This document shows positions 6,821 to 12,888 of a stretch of DNA of 16,440 nt, one piece after another; position 1 is the first letter of the stretch; every line of letters starts with the position of its first letter. The DNA comes from Pseudomonadota bacterium (lineage in GTDB: Bacteria > Pseudomonadota > Alphaproteobacteria > Rhizobiales > Rhizobiaceae). The notes below the pieces were generated by a model that was given only the letters and a program-made list of their open reading frames with translations, had not been told where the DNA came from and made no database searches. Location of the stretch: NCBI GenBank assembly GCA_023428515.1, contig JAEYXI010000421.1, forward strand, positions 1 to 16,440. Reading direction: 5' to 3'. The position numbers and the translations under genes are program-made.

Positions 6821-7816
6821 ATGCGACGACTGCCCTTTCTCGCTGCCGGGCTGGCGGCCGGCCTTACCGCCGGTCTGGCCACCGGTCTGGCCGCCGGCCC
6901 GGCCTTTGCCTACACGGTCTATGTCTCCAACGAGAAGGACAACACGGTCACCGTCGTCGATTCCGAGACCAAGGAGGTCGTCAAGACGATCAATGTCGGC
7001 CAGCGCCCGCGCGGCATCACCATCTCGCATGACGGCAAGTTCGTCTATCTGTGCGCCAGCGACGACGACACGATCGAGGTGATCGACACGGCGACCGGCC
7101 AGATCGTCAGCACCCTGCCCTCCGGCCCCGACCCGGAACTCTTCGTGCTCTCGCCCGACGGCAAGACGCTCTACGTCGCCAATGAGGACGACAACCTGGT
7201 CACCGTGATCGACATCGCGACGAAGGGCGTCATCACCGAGATCCCTGTCGGCGTCGAGCCGGAGGGCATGGGCATCAGCCCCGACGGCAAGACCATGGTC
7301 AACACGTCGGAGACGACGAACATGGCGCATTTCATCGACACCGCCACACACGAGATCACCCACAATGTGCTGGTCGATTCGCGCCCGCGCTTCGTCGAGT
7401 TCACGCCCGACGGCAAGGAGGCCTGGGTGAGCGCGGAGATCGGCGGCACGGTCTCGGTGATCGACAACGCGACGCGCGAGATCAAGCATAAGATCACCTT
7501 CGAGATCCCCGGCCTGCGCGCCGAGGCGATCCAGCCGGTCGGCGTGCGCATCACCGATGACGGCAAGAAGGCCTATGTGGCGCTCGGGCCGGCCAACCAC
7601 GTCGCGGTGATCAACACGGAGACCTACGAGGTCGAGAAATACGTGCTGGTCGGCCAGCGTGTCTGGCAACTCGCCTTCACGCCCGACCAGAAGACCATCA
7701 TCTCGACCAACGGCGTCTCCAACGACATCACCTTCATCGACGTGGCGACCGACGAACCGGTGCAGTCGGTGACGGTCGGGCAGTTGCCGTGGGGCGTCGT
7801 GGTGTCGCCGAATTGA
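6821..7816 (+). CDS. PQQ-associated YVTN-type seven-bladed beta-propeller protein
   Basis: A 331-residue exported beta-propeller. The start is ATG 6821, 5-6 bases after GGAGGAG; an adjacent in-frame TTG at 6818 is not needed. The signal peptide contains four GL(A/T)(A/T) units and ends PAFA. Seven YVTN-like blades are visible, each with a strand ending V-I-D or similar and a following GI.ISPDGK-type turn: for example YVSNEKDNTVTVVD, YVANEDDNLVTVID, WVSAEIGGTVSVID and YVALGPANHVAVIN. It matches the PQQ-dependent catabolism-associated propeller family (TIGR03866-like). Its role is unproven; it may be a scaffold or periplasmic partner of a quinoprotein dehydrogenase. It lies 30 bases after the binding-protein gene and 31 before the cupredoxin-like gene, so one operon is likely. 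Confidence 0.87.
   Translation: MRRLPFLAAGLAAGLTAGLATGLAAGPAFAYTVYVSNEKDNTVTVVDSETKEVVKTINVGQRPRGITISHDGKFVYLCASDDDTIEVIDTATGQIVSTLPSGPDPELFVLSPDGKTLYVANEDDNLVTVIDIATKGVITEIPVGVEPEGMGISPDGKTMVNTSETTNMAHFIDTATHEITHNVLVDSRPRFVEFTPDGKEAWVSAEIGGTVSVIDNATREIKHKITFEIPGLRAEAIQPVGVRITDDGKKAYVALGPANHVAVINTETYEVEKYVLVGQRVWQLAFTPDQKTIISTNGVSNDITFIDVATDEPVQSVTVGQLPWGVVVSPN
6848..6895 (+). repeat. Four degenerate 12-bp tandem repeats in a signal-peptide coding region
   Basis: Four in-frame 12-base units at 6848-6859, 6860-6871, 6872-6883 and 6884-6895 encode GLAA, GLTA, GLAT and GLAA. The third and fourth units differ by only two bases (GGTCTGGCCACC and GGTCTGGCCGCC). They form the hydrophobic core of the propeller's signal peptide. 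Confidence 0.7.
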
Positions 7817-7847
7817 ACGGCCGGAAATCAGCAGTGAGGAGGAAACC

Positions 7848-8345
7848 ATGAGGACATATCGGGCAATCGCGTTCGCAACGCTGATCGGCTTTGCCGCCGC
7901 GAGCGGCCAGGTCTGGGCGCAGGATGACGACGACGACGATGATGACGCCGCCGCCCCGGCAGCCACGGAGGCGGCAGCACCGGCCGAAAAGCCGACGCGC
8001 GCCAGCAAGGACATGCCCGAACTCATCCTCGGCTCGAAGGACGACCAGTTCACCGTCAACCAGAAGGATTTCGAACTGATCTCCGGCCAGGGCTACCGCT
8101 GGAAGATCACCGCGGCAGGCGGGCTGGAATACAAGTTCCACACCGACCTCTTCCGCAACGTCTGGAACAACCAGATCGTCATCAGCGACCTCGAAGTGCA
8201 CATGAACGGGGCGCCGGCCTGGCTCGAATTCGACGCCGACGGCACCATCCAGGTGCAGTTCTCCACCATACGGCCCGGCATCTACACTTGGTCCGTGCCA
8301 GACCTCGCCGACAAGGGTATGAAAGGCACAATCACGATCAAATGA
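7848..8345 (+). CDS. Cupredoxin-fold periplasmic protein lacking the type-1 copper cysteine
   Basis: A 165-residue exported protein. ATG 7848 follows GAGGAGG at a good distance. The signal peptide ends VWAQ near 25. It is followed directly by eight aspartates (26-33), an Ala/Pro/Glu linker to about 55, and a cupredoxin-like domain from about 57. The C-terminal loop PGIYTWSVPDLADKGMKG aligns with the usual cupredoxin P-G-x-Y-x-x-x-C-x-x-x-x-x-x-x-G-M-x-G. The cysteine position is serine (S149) and the loop histidine is missing, while M158 remains. The protein has no cysteine at all, so a normal blue-copper centre is not expected. H98 and H119 remain as possible ligands. It is the third gene of the PQQ-linked set. 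A structural role, another metal, or partner binding are open possibilities. Confidence 0.8.
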   Translation: MRTYRAIAFATLIGFAAASGQVWAQDDDDDDDDAAAPAATEAAAPAEKPTRASKDMPELILGSKDDQFTVNQKDFELISGQGYRWKITAAGGLEYKFHTDLFRNVWNNQIVISDLEVHMNGAPAWLEFDADGTIQVQFSTIRPGIYTWSVPDLADKGMKGTITIK

Positions 8346-8404
8346 GGCTGTGAGAAGCTCGTTGCGGGTGCAGGGCTGCGAATACGCTCATTCTTCCCGC
8401 GTCA

Positions 8405-9322
8405 TCACGGGCGAACGCGAATAACCGTCTTCCCCGCGCGTCGCTCGGTCGCGTTGAAGGTGGCGACGGCATCGTCGAGGGTCGCGACCTTCCCGATGTT
8501 CGTCCGCAGTCGTCCGTCCCGCACCCGCTGGACGATCTCACTCACTTGGGCGCGATCGGACTCGACCACGAAGTCGATCGCCAAGCCGTTGACGGGCCGT
8601 GCCTCGGCCGGTCCGACGACGGTAACCAACGTTCCTCCGGCTCGGATCAGGGCAGCCGATCGCTTCTGGATGGCGCCGCCGATGACATCAAACACCAGAT
8701 CGATTGCGCCGACGTCTTCCAGGGCGTCGTTCTCGAGGTCGACGAATTCATTTGCGCCGAAATCGAGCGCCTTCTGACGATCGGCGGCGCGTCCGGTGCC
8801 GATGACATAGGCGCCGGCCTCTCGTGCGAACTGCGTCACCATCGAACCGACCGCGCCAGCCGCGCCATGCGCGAGGACGCTCTGCCCCGCCTGGAGGCGG
8901 CCATGCTGAAACAGCCCCTGCCATGCGGTCAGGCCCGAGATCGGCAGGCTCGCGCCCACCGTGAAATCGACATCGCCCGGCAATGGCGCGAGGTTGCGCG
9001 CCTCCATGGCTACATACTCCGCCAGCGTACCGTCGCGATGCCAATCCGCGAGGCCGAACACCCGCTGTCCCACGGTCAGCCCGGTCGTGCCGTAGCCGAG
9101 GGCCGTGACGACGCCGGCAACTTCGTGTCCGGGGATGGACGGTGTACGGTCCTGGTCGCGGCGGTCGGCCCAGGTCGAAGGCCACTCCAACTCCGTCGGG
9201 ACGAATCCTGACGCATGAACCTGAACGACGACGTCGTTTATTGCCGCCTGCGGCTCGGGCCGCTCAACCAATTTCATCCCGGCCGTTCCCGCAGCCTGAT
9301 CCGTCACAATGATCGCCTTCAT
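8405..9322 (-). CDS. Zinc-independent NADP(H) MDR oxidoreductase, quinone-reductase-like
   Basis: A 305-residue medium-chain dehydrogenase/reductase. A GroES-like N-terminal domain (about 28-115, with PSIPGHEVAGVV and VGQRVFG) is followed by a Rossmann domain with AHGAAGAVGSMVTQFAREAG at 151-170, the nucleotide loop of the quinone oxidoreductase branch. The zinc-binding cysteines of alcohol dehydrogenases are absent; no cysteine is seen at all. Such enzymes reduce quinones or enones with NADPH; the true substrate is unknown. The ATG at 9322 is preceded by GAGGAGA on its strand. It diverges from a LysR-type gene, an arrangement in which the regulator commonly controls the enzyme gene. Confidence 0.85.
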   Translation of the reverse strand: MKAIIVTDQAAGTAGMKLVERPEPQAAINDVVVQVHASGFVPTELEWPSTWADRRDQDRTPSIPGHEVAGVVTALGYGTTGLTVGQRVFGLADWHRDGTLAEYVAMEARNLAPLPGDVDFTVGASLPISGLTAWQGLFQHGRLQAGQSVLAHGAAGAVGSMVTQFAREAGAYVIGTGRAADRQKALDFGANEFVDLENDALEDVGAIDLVFDVIGGAIQKRSAALIRAGGTLVTVVGPAEARPVNGLAIDFVVESDRAQVSEIVQRVRDGRLRTNIGKVATLDDAVATFNATERRAGKTVIRVRP

Positions 9323-9379
9323 GGGAATTTGTCTCCTCGGTCCTTTGTCTCTTCGATCCGCTCAGTTGTCGCAGCGCGG

Positions 9380-9417
9380 AGCTAAGTTTTCCAATAGCTG
9401 GCGTGTATAGTTTCCAT
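9380..9417. promoter_or_regulatory. Candidate LysR-regulator binding region
   Basis: In the 170-base gap between the divergent oxidoreductase and LysR genes, AGCTA at 9380-9384 and TAGCT at 9395-9399 form an interrupted palindrome resembling a LysR recognition half-site pair (spacing one base off the classic T-N11-A). AGTTTTCCAA at 9385-9394 recurs as AGTTTCCAT at 9409-9417, about two helical turns away. A separate perfect palindrome GCCGGCCGGC lies at 9432-9441. Assignment to this regulator is inference. Confidence 0.35.
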
Positions 9418-9492
9418 GCGGCGAAAATTGCGCCGGCCGGCAGCGCTTGCCCGGCCTGAAACGATGCTTGAGGAAGCGGCGAAGGAAGAACA

Positions 9493-10368
9493 ATGGAACT
9501 CAACCAGATTCGATATTTCCTGAACCTGGCGGACACTCTCAATTTCACCGAAGCCGCCATGCGCAGTGGCGTATCTCAGCCCACGCTCACCCGTGCGATA
9601 CAGCGGCTCGAACAAGAATTGGGCGGGCCGTTGGTCTATCGCGACGGAAAGGATAGTCGCCTGACTGCGCTCGGCCGCGAGATACGATCTGAATTCGCTG
9701 CGATCGCGGACCGTGAGCAGCGGATTCGGGCGATTTCCCTCAATCGGGTTCGCGGCCGCCGCGAGACTTTGACGCTGGGCGTCGTGAATACCATAGCGCC
9801 GGCGCTGATTACCGGATTCGTTACGAACGCCCTTCGACAGATGCCGATGCTCGAACTGGTTCTTCAGCCGATCACGCGTGACCAGGGGATGGAGTTCCTC
9901 CTCAGCGGCCAAATCGATGGGTGCTTCTGCACGGATCCGGCAGCCGGAAACACGAAGATCGCCACCGTCGAGATGTTTAGCGAGCGACTGTTGCTGGCGA
10001 TGGCGCATGGGCACAGCCTGGCAAGCCAAGCCTCGGTTTCACTTGTCGACCTGTCGGAGCAACCGTACCTCGACCGGCTGCAATGTGAATTCCGCACGCG
10101 CGTGCAAAACCATCTGCAGGAGCGCGCCATAATCATGATCCCACGGCTCAGATCCGAACGAGAGGATTTAATCCAGCAGGCCGTCGCGGAGGGCGCCGGC
10201 GTTTGCATGTTGCCTGAACGCTCGGCAATCGTGGGAGGATTGACGTTGCGCCCGGTCGACACGCTGGACCTGTCGCGCACGGTCACGTTCCAATCGATTT
10301 CGGGCTCTGGAACGGCAGCGGCGCTGCGGCAGCTTCGTGTACTGATCGAGCGTCATGTATGGTCGTGA
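9493..10368 (+). CDS. LysR-family transcriptional regulator
   Basis: A 291-residue LysR-type regulator. The N-terminal winged helix-turn-helix is clear: MELNQIRYFLNLADTLNFTE, then AAMRSGVSQPTLTRAIQRLE (helix-turn-helix at about 21-40). A linker helix and periplasmic-binding-like effector domain (about 92-290) follow. The domain has four cysteines, C144, C146, C198 and C238. C198, in LDRLQCEFR, falls roughly where OxyR has its reactive C199, but the rest of the OxyR disulfide region is not conserved. GAAGGAAGA sits just before the ATG. It probably controls the divergent oxidoreductase and possibly msrBA downstream, which starts 149 bases after its stop. The effector is unknown. Confidence 0.9.
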   Translation: MELNQIRYFLNLADTLNFTEAAMRSGVSQPTLTRAIQRLEQELGGPLVYRDGKDSRLTALGREIRSEFAAIADREQRIRAISLNRVRGRRETLTLGVVNTIAPALITGFVTNALRQMPMLELVLQPITRDQGMEFLLSGQIDGCFCTDPAAGNTKIATVEMFSERLLLAMAHGHSLASQASVSLVDLSEQPYLDRLQCEFRTRVQNHLQERAIIMIPRLRSEREDLIQQAVAEGAGVCMLPERSAIVGGLTLRPVDTLDLSRTVTFQSISGSGTAAALRQLRVLIERHVWS

Positions 10369-10498
10369 ATTCCGTGGAAACACCGGCCTTTTAGCGGGAC
10401 GACCGCACAGCGTTCCCTTCGCATGCCGGTTGCTACATCGAAACTATAGTCGCGGCGTATTGGACACTTTGGCATCGAGTATCCATCTTCTGGGACAG

Positions 10499-10517
10499 GA
10501 ATTCGAAGGAGGAATTC
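10499..10517 (+). promoter_or_regulatory. Ribosome-binding site in a GAATTC/GAATTC hairpin loop before msrB
   Basis: GAATTC at 10499-10504 and GAATTC at 10512-10517 can pair as a 6-bp stem. The 7-base loop GAAGGAG holds the Shine-Dalgarno core, and the second arm touches the msrB ATG at 10518. The stem is A/U-rich and weak. Whether it affects translation is unknown. Confidence 0.4.
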
Positions 10518-10964
10518 ATGATTGCCTACAAGAAAACGGAAGCCGCGATCGCCAAGCTGTCGCCTGAGGAATATCGGGTGACGCAGCAGAGTGCGACCGA
10601 GCGTCCGGGAACCGGTGCGCTTCTTCATAACGAAGAACCCGGCATTTATGTCGATATCGTCTCAGGCGAACCGCTGTTCGCGTCTTCGGACAAATATGAG
10701 TCGGGTTGCGGATGGCCGAGCTTCACCAAGCCGATCGAACCCGCGAACGTGAACGAGCTCAGCGACACCAGCCACGGTATGATCCGGACGGAAGTGCGTT
10801 CGACGCACGGCGACAGCCATCTCGGCCACGTCTTCCCTGACGGACCGACCGATCGCGGCGGCTTGCGCTACTGCATCAATTCGGCCTCGCTGCGCTTCGT
10901 GCCGCGCGACGAGATGGCCGAGCAGGGTTACGGTGAATATCTCAACCAAGTGGAGGAAGTCTGA
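10518..10964 (+). CDS. msrB: Peptide-methionine (R)-S-oxide reductase MsrB
   Basis: A 148-residue cytosolic MsrB that reduces methionine-R-sulfoxide in proteins. The catalytic motif [11 protein letters not shown] places the nucleophile at C119; H101 and H104 (GDSHLGHVF) and the GCGWPSF segment with C64, the likely resolving cysteine, are all present. The two CxxC pairs that bind structural zinc in many MsrBs are missing: the region reads [12 protein letters not shown] with no cysteines. This matches the known zinc-free subgroup. Length is normal for a single-domain MsrB. Its stop overlaps the msrA start by one base (TGATG), so the pair is coupled. The start is fixed by GAAGGAG upstream. Confidence 0.95.
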   Translation: MIAYKKTEAAIAKLSPEEYRVTQQSATERPGTGALLHNEEPGIYVDIVSGEPLFASSDKYESGCGWPSFTKPIEPANVNELSDTSHGMIRTEVRSTHGDSHLGHVFPDGPTDRGGLRYCINSASLRFVPRDEMAEQGYGEYLNQVEEV

Positions 10965-11476
10965 TGACAACTGAACGCGCTGTTCTCGCTGGCGGCTGCT
11001 TCTGGGGCATGCAGGACCTCATTCGCAAGCTGCCCGGTGTGATCTCGACCCGGGTCGGGTACACAGGTGGCGACGTGCCGAATGCGACATACCGCAATCA
11101 CGGCACCCATGCCGAGGCGATCGAGATCGTCTTCGATCCCGTGCAGACCACCTATCGCCGATTGCTCGAGTTCTTCTTCCAGATCCACGATCCGACGACG
11201 CTGAACCGGCAGGGGAACGACCGTGGCACGAGCTACCGTTCGGCCATCTATTTCACCAGCGACCAGCAGAAAGCGGTTGCGCTCGATACGATCGCAGACG
11301 TCGATGCGTCGGGACTATGGCCGGGCAAGGTCGTCACCGAAGTCGAGCCAGTCGGCGATTTCTGGGAGGCCGAGCCCGAGCACCAGGACTATCTCGAACG
11401 AATTCCGAACGGATATACCTGCCATTTTGTACGTCCGGACTGGGTTTTGCCGCACCGGGCAGGTGCTGCCGCCTAG
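10964..11476 (+). CDS. msrA: Peptide-methionine (S)-S-oxide reductase MsrA
   Basis: A 170-residue MsrA that reduces methionine-S-sulfoxide. The catalytic GGCFWG is at 10-15 with C12 the nucleophile. VGYTGG, the segment [11 protein letters not shown] and the [15 protein letters not shown] block are typical family motifs. A second cysteine near the C-terminus (C153 in [10 protein letters not shown]) may be the resolving residue. No signal peptide, so cytosolic. It is encoded directly after msrB with a one-base overlap; together they repair both sulfoxide forms. A redoxin gene follows after a hairpin-containing gap and is a likely electron donor. Confidence 0.95.
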   Translation: MTTERAVLAGGCFWGMQDLIRKLPGVISTRVGYTGGDVPNATYRNHGTHAEAIEIVFDPVQTTYRRLLEFFFQIHDPTTLNRQGNDRGTSYRSAIYFTSDQQKAVALDTIADVDASGLWPGKVVTEVEPVGDFWEAEPEHQDYLERIPNGYTCHFVRPDWVLPHRAGAAA

Positions 11477-11485
11477 CAGACCCGC

Positions 11486-11510
11486 GGCTCGCGGTTTAAC
11501 GCCGCGAGCC
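11486..11510 (+). terminator. Intercistronic 9-bp stem-loop after msrA
   Basis: GGCTCGCGG at 11486-11494 pairs perfectly with CCGCGAGCC at 11502-11510 across a 7-base loop. It lies 10 bases after the msrA stop and 7 before the next gene's Shine-Dalgarno. No T-run follows, so it may attenuate, protect the msrBA transcript end or mark RNA processing rather than fully terminate. Confidence 0.5.
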
Positions 11511-11527
11511 TGCTATCGGAGGATATG

Positions 11528-12016
11528 ATGGAAACGGGTATTGTAGGATTGCCTGCCCCGCAGCTCGAGAAGGTCAGGTGGATCGACCAAGATGGCGACG
11601 AGCGCAGTCCGTTGGCCCTGGCCGAATTGGGACAGGGCTTCAAGATACTGTACTTCTTTCAGGATTGGTGTGCGGGCTGTCATGCACATGGCTTCCCGAC
11701 ATTCGTGACCCTTGCCGAGAAGCTTCGCGATAAAGGTGTTGGCCTGGCAGCCATCCAGACGGTGTTCGAAGGTTCGGACGTCAACACCTTCGATCGGCTG
11801 CGGGAAAATCAACGGCGGTATGGACTGCGTGTTCCCTTTGGGCACGCCGTTACCGACCCGGCCTCGACAGAGGCCGTGCCTCCAATAATGGAGGCATATC
11901 GTTCCGGCGGGACCCCCTGGTTCGTGGTGATCGCGCCAGATGGCCGTGTCGTGTACGACGGGTTTCGGCTCGATGCGGAGCGCCTCGTCCAGGCACTCCG
12001 GCCGCTAGCCGCCTGA
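11528..12016 (+). CDS. Cytosolic thioredoxin-fold (TlpA/redoxin-like) protein
   Basis: A 162-residue thioredoxin-fold protein. WCAGC (cysteines 48 and 51 from the chosen start) follows the strand KILYFFQD, and GGTPWFVVI carries the cis-proline typical of the fold. There is no signal peptide, unlike most TlpA proteins, so it should act in the cytoplasm. Two ATGs stand in tandem at 11525 and 11528; GGAGG at 11518-11522 is better placed for 11528. Its position after msrBA suggests it recycles the Msr enzymes; this is inference. The stop is followed within about 20 bases by the aquaporin-like remnant, so the original downstream context of this gene may have been lost. Confidence 0.78.
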   Translation: METGIVGLPAPQLEKVRWIDQDGDERSPLALAELGQGFKILYFFQDWCAGCHAHGFPTFVTLAEKLRDKGVGLAAIQTVFEGSDVNTFDRLRENQRRYGLRVPFGHAVTDPASTEAVPPIMEAYRSGGTPWFVVIAPDGRVVYDGFRLDAERLVQALRPLAA

Positions 12017-12023
12017 CCGAGAT

Positions 12024-12226
12024 GCCTCCGCTCGCGCTTTGCCAGCCGTCGCCATTGCCCGCGCCTTCACGGAGACCTTTCCGGCATCCGCCCGGCTGAC
12101 GTGCCGATGTTCATCGCGGCCCAGCTTCTCGGCGCTGTCATCGCCATGGCGTTTGCAAGATGGCTCGCCGCCGAACCGAAACCAGCAAGAACCTTCGCCA
12201 GCCTGAAACCGGAAGCAGCCGAATGA
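12024..12226 (+). pseudogene. aqpS: 3' remnant of an aquaglyceroporin gene (aqpS-like), frameshifted
   Basis: No complete gene lies here, but translation gives the C-terminal end of a MIP-family channel. From 12039 the frame reads LPAVAIARAFTETF, then after a one-base shift near 12080 it continues SGIRPADVPMFIAAQLLGAV and IAMAFARWLAAEPKP to a TGA at 12224-12226. This matches the region around and after the second NPA motif of AqpS-like channels, here with L instead of N. The front of the gene, including the first NPA, is absent. The TGA overlaps the arsC ATG (ATGA), as expected of an intact aqpS-arsC operon. In Sinorhizobium AqpS lets arsenite out of the cell next to ArsC. The family call is from recognition, without a database search. 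Confidence 0.68.
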
Positions 12227-12645
12227 CAATCACCATCTACCACAACCCCGACTGCGGAACCTCCCGCAACACGCTTCGTATGATCCGCCAGTCCGGCGAA
12301 GAGCCTGACGTCATCGAATACCTGAAGACGCCGCCGTCGCGCGAGACGCTGGTAGAACTGATCGCGGCCATGGACATCCCGCCACGTGACCTCCTGCGCG
12401 AGAGAGGCACGCCCTACGCGGACCTCGGGCTCGGCGACCCGAAATGGACCGACAACGAGTTGATAGACTTCATGATCGCGCATCCGATCCTGATCAATCG
12501 GCCAATCGTTATCACGCCGCTCGGGACGAAGCTGTGCCGTCCATCGGAAGCCGTTCTCGACATCCTACCCAATCCGGACATCGGGCCGTTCACTAAGGAC
12601 GACGGCGAGGTTGTGATCGATGCGTCAGGCAAGCGCGTGCGCTGA
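12223..12645 (+). CDS. arsC: Arsenate reductase, glutaredoxin-dependent (R773 type)
   Basis: A 140-residue cytosolic arsenate reductase of the plasmid R773/E. coli class, converting arsenate to arsenite with glutathione and glutaredoxin. The active-site cysteine is C11 in YHNPDCGTSRNTL. The three arginines known from R773 ArsC (60, 94, 107) are present one position earlier: R59, R93 (INRPIVITPLGT) and R106 (LCRPSE). The start is ATG 12223, overlapping the stop of the aqpS-like remnant; an earlier in-frame ATG at 12160 lies inside that remnant and would add a non-homologous tail. No arsR, acr3 or arsB is seen in the window. After its TGA the same frame stays open for about 67 codons, without a recognisable product. 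Confidence 0.93.
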   Translation: MTITIYHNPDCGTSRNTLRMIRQSGEEPDVIEYLKTPPSRETLVELIAAMDIPPRDLLRERGTPYADLGLGDPKWTDNELIDFMIAHPILINRPIVITPLGTKLCRPSEAVLDILPNPDIGPFTKDDGEVVIDASGKRVR

Positions 12646-12888
12646 CGATATTTCGATTTCGTTCGAACAATCATTGACCTGGTCGATCGAAGCGGCCTTG
12701 TTGGCACAAGCAGTTTGATCCCGTCCATCCGATGTTACGCCGGCGCCCTGACGCGACTCTTCCGCACCGATAGATTCTGGTCGCTATTGGCCCGTGCGAT
12801 TGCGGCGAGCCTGAAGCCTGGAACGCCCGCACTCAGTAAGCTACCTTAGTCGCCCAGAAGCAGCGATGGCAGAACAAGGGACGCAAAA
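12646..12888. other. Intergenic stretch with no identified gene
   Basis: The frame of arsC continues open to a TAG at 12847-12849 with no start codon of its own and no family resemblance I can name. It could be a decayed coding region or chance in GC-rich DNA. No convincing promoter or terminator was found; a promoter for the downstream permease gene probably lies here. Confidence 0.4.

Noticed and set aside
5585..8059. Long reverse open frame (824 codons) opposite the PQQ-linked genes
   Set aside because: The translation is low-complexity HRD/VGD-rich text antisense to three genes with signal peptides and family motifs. It arises from codon bias on the other strand.
8396..8411. Hairpin as a terminator between the convergent cupredoxin and oxidoreductase genes
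   Set aside because: The stem is only 6 bp with a wobble pair on one strand and broken on the other, overlaps a stop codon and has no T-run.
12697..12716. Sigma-54-like promoter (TTGGCACAAGC) before the permease
   Set aside because: The GG is present, but the GC expected at the -12 element is not at the required spacing.
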